Source: Betaproteobacteria bacterium GR16-43 | Lineage (GTDB): Bacteria; Pseudomonadota; Gammaproteobacteria; Burkholderiales; Usitatibacteraceae | DNA: 64,000 nt | Assembly: GCA_001953215.1 (NCBI GenBank) | Contig: CP019169.1 | Location: 4,216,001-4,280,000, forward strand | Direction: 5' to 3' | Shown here: positions 41,765 through 51,882 of the stretch, piece after piece | How positions within the stretch are numbered: the stretch's first letter is position 1 | Layout of the letters: every line of letters begins with the position of its first letter | Translations under genes and position numbers: made by a program | Notes under the pieces: generated by a model | What the model saw: only the letters and a program-made list of their open reading frames with translations | What the model was told of the DNA's origin: nothing | Database searches by the model: none

Positions 41765-44425
41765 ATGGACCGCCTCCAAGACGTCGACCCGCTGGAAACC
41801 CGTGAATGGGTCGATTCGCTCGACTCCGTCCTCGAATTCGAAGGTCCGGAACGCGCCCATTTCCTCCTCGAGCAACTGGTCGACAAGGCGCGACGCTCGG
41901 GCGCCTACCTGCCCTACAGTCCCAACACGGCGTACATCAACACGATCCCGCCGCACCTCGAGGAGCGCTCCCCCGGGGACGCGGAACTCGAGCAGCGGCT
42001 GCGCTCCATCGTGCGCTGGAACGCGGTGGCCACGGTGCTGCGCGCCGGGAAGAAGGACCTCGAGTTGGGCGGGCACATCGCGAGCTTCGCTTCGGCCGCG
42101 GTGCTGTACGACGTGGGCTTCAACCATTTCTGGCACGCGCCGACCGAAGAGCACGGCGGGGACCTCATCTACTACCAGGGCCACTCGTCGCCCGGCGTGT
42201 ATGCGCGGGCCTTCCTGGAGGGCCGCCTCACCGAGGCGCAACTCGACAACTATCGCCAGGAGGTCGACGGCAAGGGCATCTCGAGCTATCCGCACCCGTG
42301 GCTCATGCCGAATTTCTGGCAGTTCCCCACGGTATCGATGGGCCTGGGGCCGCTGCAGGCCATCTACCAGGCGCGCTTCCTCCACTACCTCGAGGATCGC
42401 GGGCACGCGAAGACCGAGGGCCGCAAGGTCTGGGCCTTCATGGGCGACGGCGAGATGGACGAGCCGGAATCGCTCGGCGCCATCGGCATGGCCTCGCGGG
42501 AGGGCCTCGACAACCTCATCTTCGTCGTGAACTGCAACCTGCAGCGCCTGGACGGTCCGGTGCGCGGCAACGGCAAGATCATCCAGGAGCTGGAAGCCGA
42601 TTTCCGCGGCGCGGGCTGGAACGTGATCAAGGTGGTGTGGGGCTCGTACTGGGATCCGCTCATCGCGCGCGACAACGACAACCTGCTCCTGAAGCGCATG
42701 GAAGAAGCGGTCGATGGCGAGTACCAGAAGTTCAAGAGCCGTGACGGGGCCTACGTCCGGGAGCATTTCTTCGGGAAGTATCCGGAGCTGAAGGCCCGCG
42801 TGGCCAACATGACCGACGAGGACATCTGGCGCCTGAATCGCGGCGGCCACGATCCGCACAAGGTCTATGCCGCGTATGCCGCGGCCACCAAGCACAAGGG
42901 CCAGCCGACGGTGATCCTCGCCAAGACCGTGAAGGGCTACGGCATGGGCGCGGTCGGCGAAGGCAAGAACATCGCGCACCAGCAGAAGAAGATGCCGCTG
43001 GAGGCGCTGAAGCAGTTCCGCGACCGCTTCAACATCCCGATCGCCGACGACAAGATCGCCGACCTCCCGTACTTCAAGCCCGCGGCCGATTCGCCCGAGA
43101 TGAAGTACCTGAAGGAACGCCGCGCGGCGCTGGGCGGCTCGATCCCGCAGCGGCGCTCGAAGAGCATCAAGCTCGAGGTGCCGAAGCTGGAGACCTTCAA
43201 GGCGCTCCTCGATGCCACCGGCGAGGGCCGCGAGATCTCGACCACGATGGCCTTCGTGCGCATGCTCACGGCGCTCGTGAAGGACAAGAACATCGGCAAG
43301 AACATCGTGCCGATCGTCCCCGACGAATCGCGCACCTTCGGCATGGAGGGCCTCTTCCGCCAGCTCGGCATCTACTCGCAGGTGGGCCAGCTCTACGAGC
43401 CCGAGGATTCCGACCAGCTCATGTTCTACAAGGAAGACAAGACCGGGCAGATCCTGCAGGAAGGCATCAACGAGCCGGGCGCCATGTGCTCGTGGATCGC
43501 CGCGGGCACGTCGTACTCGAACAGCAACGTGCCGATGATCCCGTTCTACATCTACTACTCGATGTTCGGCTTCCAGCGCGTGGGCGACCTGGCCTGGGCC
43601 GCGGGCGACATGCGCACGCGGGGCTTCCTCGTGGGCGGCACCGCGGGACGCACGACGCTGAACGGCGAGGGCCTGCAGCACGAGGACGGGCACAGCCACA
43701 TCCAGGCGGGGCTGATCCCGAACTGCCGCTCGTACGACCCGACGTTTTCCTACGAGGTCGCGGTGATCGTGCAGGATGGGTTGAAGCGCATGGTCGAGGA
43801 CCAGGAGGACGTCTTCTACTACCTCACGGTGATGAACGAGAACTACGCGCATCCCGGCATGCCCGAAGGCTCGCGCGACGGCATCCTCAAGGGCATGTAC
43901 AAGTTCTCCGATGGCGGCGAGGCGAAAGGCCCCCGCGTGCAATTGCTCGGCAGCGGCGTGATCCTGCGCGAAGTGATCGCGGCGGCCGAACTGCTGAAGA
44001 AGGACTGGGGCGTGACCGCCGACGTGTGGAGCTGCCCCAGCTTCAACGAGCTGCGCCGCGACGGCATTGCCGCGTCGCGCTGGAACCTGCTGCATCCCGC
44101 GGACAAGGCGCGAGTCTCGTACGTCGAGCAATGCCTCGGTCCCACGAAGGGTCCGGTCATCGCCTCGACCGACTACATCCGCTCGTTCGCCGACCAGATC
44201 CGCGAGTTCATCCCGCGGCGCTTCAAGGTCCTCGGCGCCGACGGATTCGGACGCAGCGATTCGCGCGACAACCTGCGCCGCTTCTTCGAGGTGAACCGCC
44301 ACTACGTCGTGCTCGCGGCCCTGAAGGCGCTCGCCGAGGACGGCGAAATGCCGGCCACGAAGGCCGCGGAAGCGATCAAGAAGTACGGCATCGACGCCGG
44401 CAAGCCCGAGCCCTGGTCCGTTTGA
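41765..44425 (+). CDS. aceE: Pyruvate dehydrogenase E1 component AceE (homodimeric)
   Basis: An 886-aa homodimeric E1 that decarboxylates pyruvate with thiamine diphosphate and acetylates the E2 lipoyl group. The N-terminal segment [16 protein letters not shown] and the ThDP/Mg motif [10 protein letters not shown] are characteristic, and the length matches the E. coli type. The ATG at 41765 was chosen for GAGAG about 9-13 nt upstream and the family start; the open frame further upstream is proline-rich non-homologous DNA. First gene of aceE-aceF-lpdA. Confidence 0.97.
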   Translation: MDRLQDVDPLETREWVDSLDSVLEFEGPERAHFLLEQLVDKARRSGAYLPYSPNTAYINTIPPHLEERSPGDAELEQRLRSIVRWNAVATVLRAGKKDLELGGHIASFASAAVLYDVGFNHFWHAPTEEHGGDLIYYQGHSSPGVYARAFLEGRLTEAQLDNYRQEVDGKGISSYPHPWLMPNFWQFPTVSMGLGPLQAIYQARFLHYLEDRGHAKTEGRKVWAFMGDGEMDEPESLGAIGMASREGLDNLIFVVNCNLQRLDGPVRGNGKIIQELEADFRGAGWNVIKVVWGSYWDPLIARDNDNLLLKRMEEAVDGEYQKFKSRDGAYVREHFFGKYPELKARVANMTDEDIWRLNRGGHDPHKVYAAYAAATKHKGQPTVILAKTVKGYGMGAVGEGKNIAHQQKKMPLEALKQFRDRFNIPIADDKIADLPYFKPAADSPEMKYLKERRAALGGSIPQRRSKSIKLEVPKLETFKALLDATGEGREISTTMAFVRMLTALVKDKNIGKNIVPIVPDESRTFGMEGLFRQLGIYSQVGQLYEPEDSDQLMFYKEDKTGQILQEGINEPGAMCSWIAAGTSYSNSNVPMIPFYIYYSMFGFQRVGDLAWAAGDMRTRGFLVGGTAGRTTLNGEGLQHEDGHSHIQAGLIPNCRSYDPTFSYEVAVIVQDGLKRMVEDQEDVFYYLTVMNENYAHPGMPEGSRDGILKGMYKFSDGGEAKGPRVQLLGSGVILREVIAAAELLKKDWGVTADVWSCPSFNELRRDGIAASRWNLLHPADKARVSYVEQCLGPTKGPVIASTDYIRSFADQIREFIPRRFKVLGADGFGRSDSRDNLRRFFEVNRHYVVLAALKALAEDGEMPATKAAEAIKKYGIDAGKPEPWSV

Positions 44426-44462
44426 AGACCGCGGATACCAACAAGAACCGAGAGGAGCGCGC

Positions 44463-45800
44463 GTGGCAGCCATCGAAGTGAAGGTCCCCGACATCGGTGA
44501 CTTCGACGCCATCCCGGTGATCGAAGTGCTGGTGAAGCCGGGTGACACGGTGAAGAAGGACGATTCGCTGGTGACCCTCGAATCGGACAAGGCGACGATG
44601 GAGGTGCCCTCGCCCATCGCCGGCGTGGTGAAGGACCTGAAGGTGAAGGTCGGCGACAAGGTGAGCGAAGGCAGCTTGATCCTGACGCTCGATGGCGCTG
44701 CGGCCGCCGCTGCACCGGCCGCCAAGCCCTCGCCGGCTCCCGCGGCTTCGGCCAAGGCGGCTCCCGCACCCGCTGCGCCGGCCCCTGCGGCGGCCCCGGC
44801 TCCCGCTGCCGCGAAAGCGGTCGCTCCGCCGCCCGCGCCCCCTGCTGCGCCCGCAACGGCACCCGGCCCCGCGAGTGCCCTCGCGCATGCGAGTCCCGGC
44901 GTGCGCCGCTTCGCGCGCGAGCTGGGCGTCGATGTGGCGCGCGTGACCGGCAGCGGCCCGAAGGCCCGCATCCTCAAGGAAGACATCCAGGGCTTCGTGA
45001 AGGCCGCGCTGGCTGGCGGTGCCGCACCGGGTGCCGCGAGCTCCGCGAAGGGCGGCGGCTTGGGCGACCTCGGGCTGCCCGCCTGGCCGAAAGTCGATTT
45101 CGCCAAGTACGGACCGGTCGAGCTGAAACCGCTGTCGCGCATCCAGAAGATCTCGGGGCCCGCGCTTGCGCGCAACTGGGTGATGATCCCGCACGTCACG
45201 CAGTTCGACGAGGCGGACATCACCGAGCTCGAGGCCTTCCGCGTGAAGGTGAACGAGGAAAACGCCAAGGCCGGCATCAAGGTCACGGCGCTCGCGTTCC
45301 TGATCAAGGCGGTGGTCGCGGCGCTCAAGAAGTACCCGACGGTGAACAGCTCCCTCGACGGCGACAACCTCGTCCTGAAGAGCTACTGGAACATCGGCTT
45401 CGCCGCGGACACGCCCAACGGCCTCGTCGTTCCCGTCATCAAGAACGCGGACCAGAAAGGCGTCGTGGAGATTGCGAAGGAGACGGCCGAGCTCGCACTG
45501 AAGGCGCGCGAAGGCAAGCTGGGGCCCGCCGACATGCAGGGCGGCACGTTCTCGATCTCGTCGCTGGGCGGCATCGGCGGCACGATGTTCACTCCGATCG
45601 TGAACGCCCCCGAGGTCGCGATCCTCGGCGTATCGAAGTCGGCGATGAAGCCCGTATGGGATGGCAAGCAGTTCGTGCCGCGCCTCATGCTGCCGCTGTC
45701 GCTGTCGTACGACCACCGCGTGGTCGATGGCGCCCTGGGCGCGCGCTTCACCGCGTATCTCGCGCAGGTCATCGCCGACATGCGCCGCGTCGTCCTCTAG
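44463..45800 (+). CDS. aceF: Dihydrolipoyl acetyltransferase AceF (PDH E2)
   Basis: A 445-aa E2 with a single N-terminal lipoyl domain (lipoyl Lys in [10 protein letters not shown], near residue 41), a long Ala/Pro linker (about 78-140), a peripheral-subunit-binding domain ([15 protein letters not shown]) and the catalytic acyltransferase ending in [15 protein letters not shown], with the active-site His and Asp. Many gammaproteobacterial AceF have two or three lipoyl domains; one is enough. GTG start at 44463 with AGAGGAG upstream. Confidence 0.96.
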   Translation: MAAIEVKVPDIGDFDAIPVIEVLVKPGDTVKKDDSLVTLESDKATMEVPSPIAGVVKDLKVKVGDKVSEGSLILTLDGAAAAAAPAAKPSPAPAASAKAAPAPAAPAPAAAPAPAAAKAVAPPPAPPAAPATAPGPASALAHASPGVRRFARELGVDVARVTGSGPKARILKEDIQGFVKAALAGGAAPGAASSAKGGGLGDLGLPAWPKVDFAKYGPVELKPLSRIQKISGPALARNWVMIPHVTQFDEADITELEAFRVKVNEENAKAGIKVTALAFLIKAVVAALKKYPTVNSSLDGDNLVLKSYWNIGFAADTPNGLVVPVIKNADQKGVVEIAKETAELALKAREGKLGPADMQGGTFSISSLGGIGGTMFTPIVNAPEVAILGVSKSAMKPVWDGKQFVPRLMLPLSLSYDHRVVDGALGARFTAYLAQVIADMRRVVL

Positions 45801-45808
45801 GAGCGGCC

Positions 45809-47617
45809 ATGGCCACGATCGAGGTGAAGGTCCCCGACATCGGGGATTTCAAGGACATCCCGGTGATCGAGGTCCTCGTGAAGCCCGGCGACACCGTGGC
45901 GAAGGAGGACTCGCTCGTCACGCTGGAGTCGGACAAGGCGACGATGGAAGTGCCGTCGACGCACGCCGGCGTCGTGAAGGAAATCCGCGCGAAGCCCGGC
46001 GACAAGATGTCGCAGGGCTCGGTCATTCTCCTGCTCGAGACGGCGGCATCGGAACCCGCCGCGGCCCCCGCGCCGGCGACGCCCGCACCCGCGGCCGCCG
46101 CACCCGCCGCTGCGGCGCCTGCGAAAGCCGAGCCCCAACGCACGCCCGCGGAATTGCGCGCGGAACTCAAGTCCACGCTCGCCAGCCTCGACGCGGACCT
46201 GCATGCCGAAGTGCTCGTGCTCGGATCCGGTCCCGGCGGCTACACCGCCGCGTTCCGCTCGGCCGACCTGGGCAAGAAGGTCGTGCTGGTGGAACGCTAC
46301 CCGGTGATCGGTGGCGTTTGCCTCAACGTCGGGTGCATTCCGTCGAAGGCCTTGCTGCACACCGCGAAGGTGATCGCCGATGCCGAGGACATGGAGTCGC
46401 ACGGCGTCAGCTTCGGCAAGGTGAAGATCGACCTGGACGGCGTGCGCAAGTTCAAGGACGGCGTCGTGGGCAAGCTCACCAAGGGCCTCGTGGCCCTGGC
46501 CAAGGCCCGCAAGGTCACCGTCGTCACGGGCAAGGCGCAGTTCGCGTCGGCGCACACGCTCGAGGTCGAGACGGCCGAGGGCAAGAAGATCGTCTCGTTC
46601 GACAACTGCATCGTCGCGGCCGGCTCGCAGTCGGCGCGCATTCCCGGTTTCCCGTACGACGATCCGCGCCTCATGGACTCCACCAGCGCCCTCGAGCTGA
46701 AGGACGTGCCCAAGCGCCTGCTCATCATCGGCGGCGGCATCATCGGCCTCGAGATGGCGACCGTGTACGACGCGCTCGGCTCGAAGGTGACCGTGGTGGA
46801 GTTCCTGGACCGGCTCATCCCCGCGGCCGACCCGGACATCGTGAAGCCCCTGCAGAAGCGCATCGAGAAGCGCTACGAGAAGATCCTGCTCAAGACGAAA
46901 GTCGCGAAGCTCGAAGCCACGGGCGCGGGCCTCAAGGCCACGTTCGAGAGCGCCGACGGGGCTTCACCGGCTCCGGCGCCCGAGGTGTACGACCGCGTGT
47001 TGCTCGCGGTGGGACGCCGGCCCAACGGGAAGAACATCGGCGCCGACAAGGCCGGCGTGAACGTGAACGAGCGCGGCTGGATCCCGGTCGACAACCAGAT
47101 GCGCACGAACGTGGCGCACATCTTCGCCATCGGCGACATCGTCGGCGAACCCATGCTCGCCCACAAGGCGACGCACGAAGGCAAGCTCGCCGCGGAAGTG
47201 ATCGCGGGCATGAACCACCACGTGTGGGAAGCGCGCACCATCCCCAGCGTCGCGTACACCGATCCCGAGGTCGCCTGGATGGGGCTGTCGGAGGCGGACG
47301 CAAAGGCCCAGGGCATCGAGTACGACAAGGCCGCTTTCCCTTGGGCCGCGAGCGGCCGCGCGCTCGGCATGGCGCGCGAAGAGGGACTCACGAAGGTGCT
47401 CTACGAGAAAGGCACCAAGCGGATCCTCGGAGCCCACATCGTCGGCATCAACGCGGGTGAGCTCATCGCCGAGACCGTGCTGGCGCTCGAGATGGGCGCC
47501 GACGCCGAGGACATCGGCCTCACCATCCACCCCCACCCGACGCTGTCCGAGACGGTGTTCTTCTCCGCCGAGATGGCGGAAGGCACGATCACGGACATGA
47601 TGCCGCCGCGCAAGTAA
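45809..47617 (+). CDS. lpdA: Dihydrolipoyl dehydrogenase LpdA with N-terminal lipoyl domain (PDH E3)
   Basis: A 602-aa E3 carrying its own lipoyl domain (residues about 1-80, Lys in [10 protein letters not shown]), an Ala/Pro linker, then the FAD disulfide oxidoreductase: GSGPGGYTAAFRSA, redox pair in GGVCLNVGCIPSK, NAD fold LLIIGGGIIGLEMA, and the HPHPTLSE catalytic His. It reoxidises lipoyl groups of the complex. The ATG at 45809 follows the aceF stop by 8 bp with TAGGAGCGG as the ribosome-binding site. Lipoyl-fused E3 is common in Betaproteobacteria. Confidence 0.96.
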   Translation: MATIEVKVPDIGDFKDIPVIEVLVKPGDTVAKEDSLVTLESDKATMEVPSTHAGVVKEIRAKPGDKMSQGSVILLLETAASEPAAAPAPATPAPAAAAPAAAAPAKAEPQRTPAELRAELKSTLASLDADLHAEVLVLGSGPGGYTAAFRSADLGKKVVLVERYPVIGGVCLNVGCIPSKALLHTAKVIADAEDMESHGVSFGKVKIDLDGVRKFKDGVVGKLTKGLVALAKARKVTVVTGKAQFASAHTLEVETAEGKKIVSFDNCIVAAGSQSARIPGFPYDDPRLMDSTSALELKDVPKRLLIIGGGIIGLEMATVYDALGSKVTVVEFLDRLIPAADPDIVKPLQKRIEKRYEKILLKTKVAKLEATGAGLKATFESADGASPAPAPEVYDRVLLAVGRRPNGKNIGADKAGVNVNERGWIPVDNQMRTNVAHIFAIGDIVGEPMLAHKATHEGKLAAEVIAGMNHHVWEARTIPSVAYTDPEVAWMGLSEADAKAQGIEYDKAAFPWAASGRALGMAREEGLTKVLYEKGTKRILGAHIVGINAGELIAETVLALEMGADAEDIGLTIHPHPTLSETVFFSAEMAEGTITDMMPPRK

Positions 47618-47638
47618 GGCCGGCGCGCCCGCCCGGCA

Positions 47639-48346
47639 CTAGGGCAGCAGGGCCGCGGCCACGATCGAAAGCGACGCGATGACGCAGAGCCGCGTCGCGC
47701 CGAAAAACCCGCGCGGCTTCGCTTCGGCATCCACGATGCCCGCCACTTGCCGCGTCTCGTCGAGGATCGGCAGGCACGCCTCCGATTGCACGCCGTCGTC
47801 GCAGACATAGAAACCGCCCCCCGCTTCGACGTGTTTCGCCACATCGTCGATCACCGTCGCGCGGCCCGTGAGACCGACCGTCGAATTGGTGCTGCGCTCG
47901 GCGAACTCCGGGGTCAGCGGGAATTCGGCGCGGCTCGCCCGCCCCACGTACGCGAGCTTCACGAGCACGGGTTGTCCGGCGGCGTTGGGGCGGCGCTGGT
48001 AGACCCCGATCCAGTCGGCGCCCGTGGTCTCGCGCGCGCGCTCCACCAGGCGCGCGAGCAGGGCCAGCCGGCGCGTCGTCTGCTCGCTGCGACCGCCCAG
48101 GATTCCCGTGAGGTCGTAGGGAACGGGGGCCAGCTCGTCGACGACGGAACACGTGCCGTCCGCGGTGAGCATCGGAACGGAATAGGTGTAGAGCGACGCC
48201 GCCTGCTCGAGCGCGACCTTCTCGGTCATCGCCTCCATCAGGTCGCGCACGCCGCGTTCCACGTCGGCCTCGCGGCCCACGATCGACTCCAGTCCCGCGG
48301 TTCGCAGGTACGCGGCGATGCGCTCGCGGTTGGTGTCCATGCCCAT
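47639..48346 (-). CDS. GAF-domain protein
   Basis: A 235-aa protein. About 100 N-terminal residues are helical (RERIAAYLRTAGLESIVG). A GAF domain follows (about 85-225) with GADWIGVYQ and an ACLPIL segment carrying Cys. The WxGxY and Cys pattern recalls free-methionine-(R)-sulfoxide-reductase-type GAF proteins, but the full set of catalytic cysteines is not clear. The start at 48346 lies 2 bp after the NUDIX stop. Last gene of the minus-strand run from 53226. Confidence 0.65.
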   Translation of the reverse strand: MGMDTNRERIAAYLRTAGLESIVGREADVERGVRDLMEAMTEKVALEQAASLYTYSVPMLTADGTCSVVDELAPVPYDLTGILGGRSEQTTRRLALLARLVERARETTGADWIGVYQRRPNAAGQPVLVKLAYVGRASRAEFPLTPEFAERSTNSTVGLTGRATVIDDVAKHVEAGGGFYVCDDGVQSEACLPILDETRQVAGIVDAEAKPRGFFGATRLCVIASLSIVAAALLP

Positions 48347-48348
48347 CG

Positions 48349-48906
48349 TCAGGCCTTCGCGGGCGGCGACGGCACGGCCGCGAGCGGCGGGCGATCGTCC
48401 CAGACGATGTCCAGGTTGCGCGAACGCATCCAGTCGGCGACCGCGAGGCCGGTTGCACGGCGCCACGGCCTCAGGGCCTCGGGCTTGTAGCGGCGGTACT
48501 CCGCGAGTTCCGGGCTCAGCGACACGGTTCCGCGCGTGACCACGTGGTAGCAAAGCATGACCTCGTTCTTCCGCTCGAAGATGTAGTTGCCGATGATGTT
48601 CGCCTCGACGACCTCGAGCCCGAGCTCCTCCTTCACTTCGCGTGCCACGCCCGCCTTCGGATCCTCCCGTGCTTCGAGGTAACCGGTGACGAGCGCGAAC
48701 CAGCCTTCGGGCCAGCCCTGCCCGCGCGCGAGGATCATTTCCCCCTCGTGCTCGACCAGCGCGCCCACCGCGGGCGTGGGGTTGCCCCAATGCACGAACC
48801 CGCAGGATTCGGCCGGACAGGCGATGCGGTTGATCAGTCCCCCGTCGTCGGCGATGGGACGCTCGGCGAGAGGGGTGGCGCAGCGGGGACAGAAGCGGAA
48901 TTCCAT
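48349..48906 (-). CDS. NUDIX hydrolase with N-terminal zinc ribbon
   Basis: A 185-aa protein. The N-terminal zinc ribbon is CPRCATPL plus CPAESCGFVHW. The NUDIX box is intact as GYLEAREDPKAGVAREVKEELGLEV (residues about 75-99), followed by NIIGNYIFERKNEVML. This resembles NudC/NADH-pyrophosphatase-like and related nucleotide or sugar-nucleotide hydrolases; substrate not determinable. The start at 48906 is fixed by the zinc ribbon, so it truly overlaps the upstream glycosyltransferase gene by 73 bp. Confidence 0.85.
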   Translation of the reverse strand: MEFRFCPRCATPLAERPIADDGGLINRIACPAESCGFVHWGNPTPAVGALVEHEGEMILARGQGWPEGWFALVTGYLEAREDPKAGVAREVKEELGLEVVEANIIGNYIFERKNEVMLCYHVVTRGTVSLSPELAEYRRYKPEALRPWRRATGLAVADWMRSRNLDIVWDDRPPLAAVPSPPAKA

Positions 48907-51122
48907 GGCGCCATTTTCTCATGCCCGGCGCCCTCGCCCAGCACCGCGGCATAGGCGTGCGCCATCGCCCCCAGCGTGTGGCGCGAACGCACGAGCTGCA
49001 GCGCCGCTTCTGCCTGGCGCCGCGCGAGACCCGGGTCGCGAATCGACGCGATCATCGCGCTCGCCACGGCGGCGGCGTCGGCGGCCTCTGGAAGGAGCCA
49101 GCCAGTCCGCCCATCGGCCACGAGCTCCCGGGTGCCGCCGCTGTCGTTCGCGATGACCGGGATTCCCGCCGCCATCGCTTCGAGCACGGCATTGGGCGAT
49201 CCCTGGTGCGTGCCCAGCACGACGAGGGCCGTCCACGGTTCGGACAAGCACTGCAGCTCGAAGTCGGCGCCGCGGAAAGACACGGGCAGGCCGTTCGCGC
49301 CCGACGCGAGCGCCACGCCATACGCCGCGTGGCGCTCCTCCACGGGACCCACGACGTGCATCTGCGTGGCCGGATACGCGAGGGCCACGATGCGCAACGC
49401 CTCGAGCAGGACCTCCAGGCGCTTGCTCGGGGCGATGCGCCCGTTGACGAGGAAGCGTGGGTGCGCCGGGGCGCGCGGCGCCGGGCCGGCCGGAAGGGCC
49501 ACGCCGTTGGGAATCACCACGAAGCGCGCGCAAGGCGGACACGCGTTCGCATGATGCTTCAGCACGAGCGTATCGAGCCGGCGGTAGTACGCCGCGGCAT
49601 CGAAGCCGACCGCTTCACCGAGCGCGTGCTGCGACTCGAGCTCCTCGAACGCATACGCGCCGGGGCTCACGTCCACGATGCGCAATCCCGGCGGCGCGAA
49701 CTTGGCCAGCAGCAGCTTCACGCCGGGGGCGACGTTCCAGAAGCACACGTTGCGCGCTCGCCGCCGCGAGGCATGGGCCAGCAACGACTCGGCGATGGCG
49801 AGGTCATCGCGCTCGGCGCTGGCGCGGAAGCACTCGATGCCGGCTGCGAGGAGGCCATCGGCGAAAGCGTCATGCGTGGACTCGCCGCACACGGCCACGG
49901 CAAAGGCGTGCACGCCCGGCTCGCGATCCTGTGCGAGTGTCGTCGCGAGGTTCACGAGCGAGCGTTGCGCACCGCCCGCATTCAGGTTGGCGGTGACGAA
50001 CAGCGTGTCGATCCCGGCACCTTGCGCGGGGCGCGAGGCCAGCGCCAGCGAACCCGCGCGTGGCGAGCGTGCGAAGGGCGTCCCGGCCAGGCTGTCGCGA
50101 ACGGGGAGCGCGGCCAGCCGCGCCTCGAAATCGGCGATGCTCGCGTCGGCCGGCAGGAGCTGGAGGGCATCGTGGTCGATCTCGGACTGGCCGCCGACGT
50201 CCGTCGCGACGACGGGCAGGCCGGCGGCGAGTGCTTCCTGGGCGGCGATCGACAGGCCTTCGAAGCGGCTCGTATTGAGCAACACGTCGCTCGCGGCGAG
50301 GTAGGGCGCGATGCAATCGACCCAGCCGGGCAGGCGCAGGCGTGCGGAAACCTGGTGGGCCACGGCGGCGTCGGCCACCGCGTCGAGGGCCTGGAAGCCC
50401 TTCGGGTCGAGCACGCCGCCCAGGATGACGAGGTAGGCGTCGCGGTGCCGCGCGACGCGAGCCAGGACTTCGACCGCACGCGCGTGGTCCTTCTGCGGCT
50501 TGTGCGCGCCGACGGCCACCATCACGAAGGCGCCTTCCGGGATGACGAGGTCCTCGCGAATCTCCCGGCGCGCTTCGGGATCCCACGCCCGGGACGGAAC
50601 GTGCGGGCGATGGCGCAACGTGACGACCGGAACCCGGCAGCCCGCCGCGCGCATTTCCTCGTGCACGCGCTCCGCGCAAGCCACGGCCATCGGCACGTTT
50701 TCGGGAGCCCAGCAGGCGGGATCGTTGCGCCAGCCTTCGCGGGCATTGTGGACGGTCGGCACCGTCTGCACGCCCGCGCCCCAGAGCCGCGCGAGGAGCG
50801 GATCGGTGATCAGGTGCGTGGAGACCGGAGGGCCGCCACGCCAGTCACGCGCAACGCCGTCGAGGAAGGCCTCGGGCGATTCGCCGCTGCGCTGGCGCAC
50901 GCGAATGGAAGCGGGTGGCGTGAGCGCATGCCGGCGGCCGTGCAGGACCGCCAGCTCGACTTCGCGCCCGCGCGCGCCCTCCTCCGCGAGCCATTCGAGG
51001 ACGATGCGCTCCGCGCCGCCGGGCGCCAGCGACGCGATGAGCACGCGTAGCGGGCCCCGCGCATCGTCGAGCGGCAGCGAACCGGCCCTGGGCCGGAGGA
51101 CGGGTGGGAACGCGGTGTCCAT
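48834..51122 (-). CDS. Tandem GT4 glycosyltransferase (two GT-B modules)
   Basis: A 762-aa protein with two consecutive GT-B glycosyltransferase modules. Module 1 (about 25-345) has SLAPGGAERIVLEW and SRFEGLSIAAQEALAAGLPVV. Module 2 (about 370-730) has ANLNAGGAQRSLVNL and GSPNAVLEAMAAGIPVI; each has the E-x7-E region. A low-complexity Pro/Ser tail closes it and overlaps the NUDIX gene. Likely acts on a cell-surface polysaccharide or glycoprotein, but no sugar-nucleotide or export genes are adjacent. Confidence 0.85.
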   Translation of the reverse strand: MDTAFPPVLRPRAGSLPLDDARGPLRVLIASLAPGGAERIVLEWLAEEGARGREVELAVLHGRRHALTPPASIRVRQRSGESPEAFLDGVARDWRGGPPVSTHLITDPLLARLWGAGVQTVPTVHNAREGWRNDPACWAPENVPMAVACAERVHEEMRAAGCRVPVVTLRHRPHVPSRAWDPEARREIREDLVIPEGAFVMVAVGAHKPQKDHARAVEVLARVARHRDAYLVILGGVLDPKGFQALDAVADAAVAHQVSARLRLPGWVDCIAPYLAASDVLLNTSRFEGLSIAAQEALAAGLPVVATDVGGQSEIDHDALQLLPADASIADFEARLAALPVRDSLAGTPFARSPRAGSLALASRPAQGAGIDTLFVTANLNAGGAQRSLVNLATTLAQDREPGVHAFAVAVCGESTHDAFADGLLAAGIECFRASAERDDLAIAESLLAHASRRRARNVCFWNVAPGVKLLLAKFAPPGLRIVDVSPGAYAFEELESQHALGEAVGFDAAAYYRRLDTLVLKHHANACPPCARFVVIPNGVALPAGPAPRAPAHPRFLVNGRIAPSKRLEVLLEALRIVALAYPATQMHVVGPVEERHAAYGVALASGANGLPVSFRGADFELQCLSEPWTALVVLGTHQGSPNAVLEAMAAGIPVIANDSGGTRELVADGRTGWLLPEAADAAAVASAMIASIRDPGLARRQAEAALQLVRSRHTLGAMAHAYAAVLGEGAGHEKMAPWNSASVPAAPPLSPSVPSPTTGD

Positions 51123-51125
51123 CTC

Positions 51126-51833
51126 TCAATAACTCGGCGAGCTCGCCGTGGATTGCGCGGGACTCGCGTCGTCCCAGCCGCCCGACGCCCCGCCTCCGTC
51201 GAAACTGCCGCCGCCGCCCTCGAACGGCCGCGCCGATTCGCTGGAGGCCGAAACCGTGTTGCCGGGCGAGTAGACGTGCGTGTCCGTGTCGCGTTGGGGA
51301 AAGGCGTCCTCCGCCATGGCCGTCCTGAACCGCCACCCATCGCGCGGCGACCACTTGAACTCCCGGTCGGGATGCCAGTAGCTCACGCGCGGCGTCGGAT
51401 CCTGGACCACGCGAGACACGCCCTTCTTCCGGGTCTCGGTCCGGGTGAGCGTGCGAACCGTGAGCTTGCCCTTGCCCAGTCGCATCACGCCGCCGTTCTC
51501 GATCTCCTCGTACGCGAACGCGGCCAGCGGGGCTCCCTGCGCATCGAGCACGCGCGTACGTTCGACACCCTGCTCCGTGACGACGTCGAACGGCCACGGC
51601 GCCCCCGCCGGCGACGCCTTGTTGCCGCCGGCCTGCACGAACGCCAGGAGCTTGCGGGGATGGAAGTGCGGCTGGAGCTCGGGAAACATCGATACGAAGA
51701 GGGCCTCGTCCTGGTCCGCGCGCGACGCGGACATGGCGGGCGTCGTAACGCCGCCCCGATGCTTCGAGACGAGGCGATAGCCGAAGAATCCGACGACGGC
51801 GAAAACGATCAGGAAAATCCACTGGGGTTCCAT
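51126..51833 (-). CDS. Membrane-anchored protein of an unrecognised family, paralogue A
   Basis: A 235-aa protein with an N-terminal transmembrane helix (MEPQWIFLIVFAVVGFFGYRLV), a conserved LFVSMFPELQPHFHPRKLL segment, a beta-rich core with YWHPDREFKWSPRDGW, and a Gly-rich C-terminus (FDGGGASGGWDD then a short Ser-rich tail). It lies 3 bp upstream of the glycosyltransferase gene. Of two adjacent ATGs, 51833 gives the better spacing to GGGGAGG. Two paralogues follow upstream. The Gly-rich tail resembles those of TPM-domain proteins such as YgcG, but no TPM domain is evident. Confidence 0.75.
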   Translation of the reverse strand: MEPQWIFLIVFAVVGFFGYRLVSKHRGGVTTPAMSASRADQDEALFVSMFPELQPHFHPRKLLAFVQAGGNKASPAGAPWPFDVVTEQGVERTRVLDAQGAPLAAFAYEEIENGGVMRLGKGKLTVRTLTRTETRKKGVSRVVQDPTPRVSYWHPDREFKWSPRDGWRFRTAMAEDAFPQRDTDTHVYSPGNTVSASSESARPFEGGGGSFDGGGASGGWDDASPAQSTASSPSY

Positions 51834-51882
51834 CATCGCCTCCCCGCGATGTGCTCGAAGACCTCGTGCAACCCGTGCGGCT

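Noticed and set aside
44700-44880. Repetitive GCC/CCG tract as a repeat element
   Set aside because: It is the in-frame Ala/Pro linker of AceF after the lipoyl domain.
41660-45367. A 1235-codon antisense open frame across aceE and aceF
   Set aside because: It mirrors the third-position GC bias of clear pyruvate dehydrogenase genes and shows no recognisable domain.
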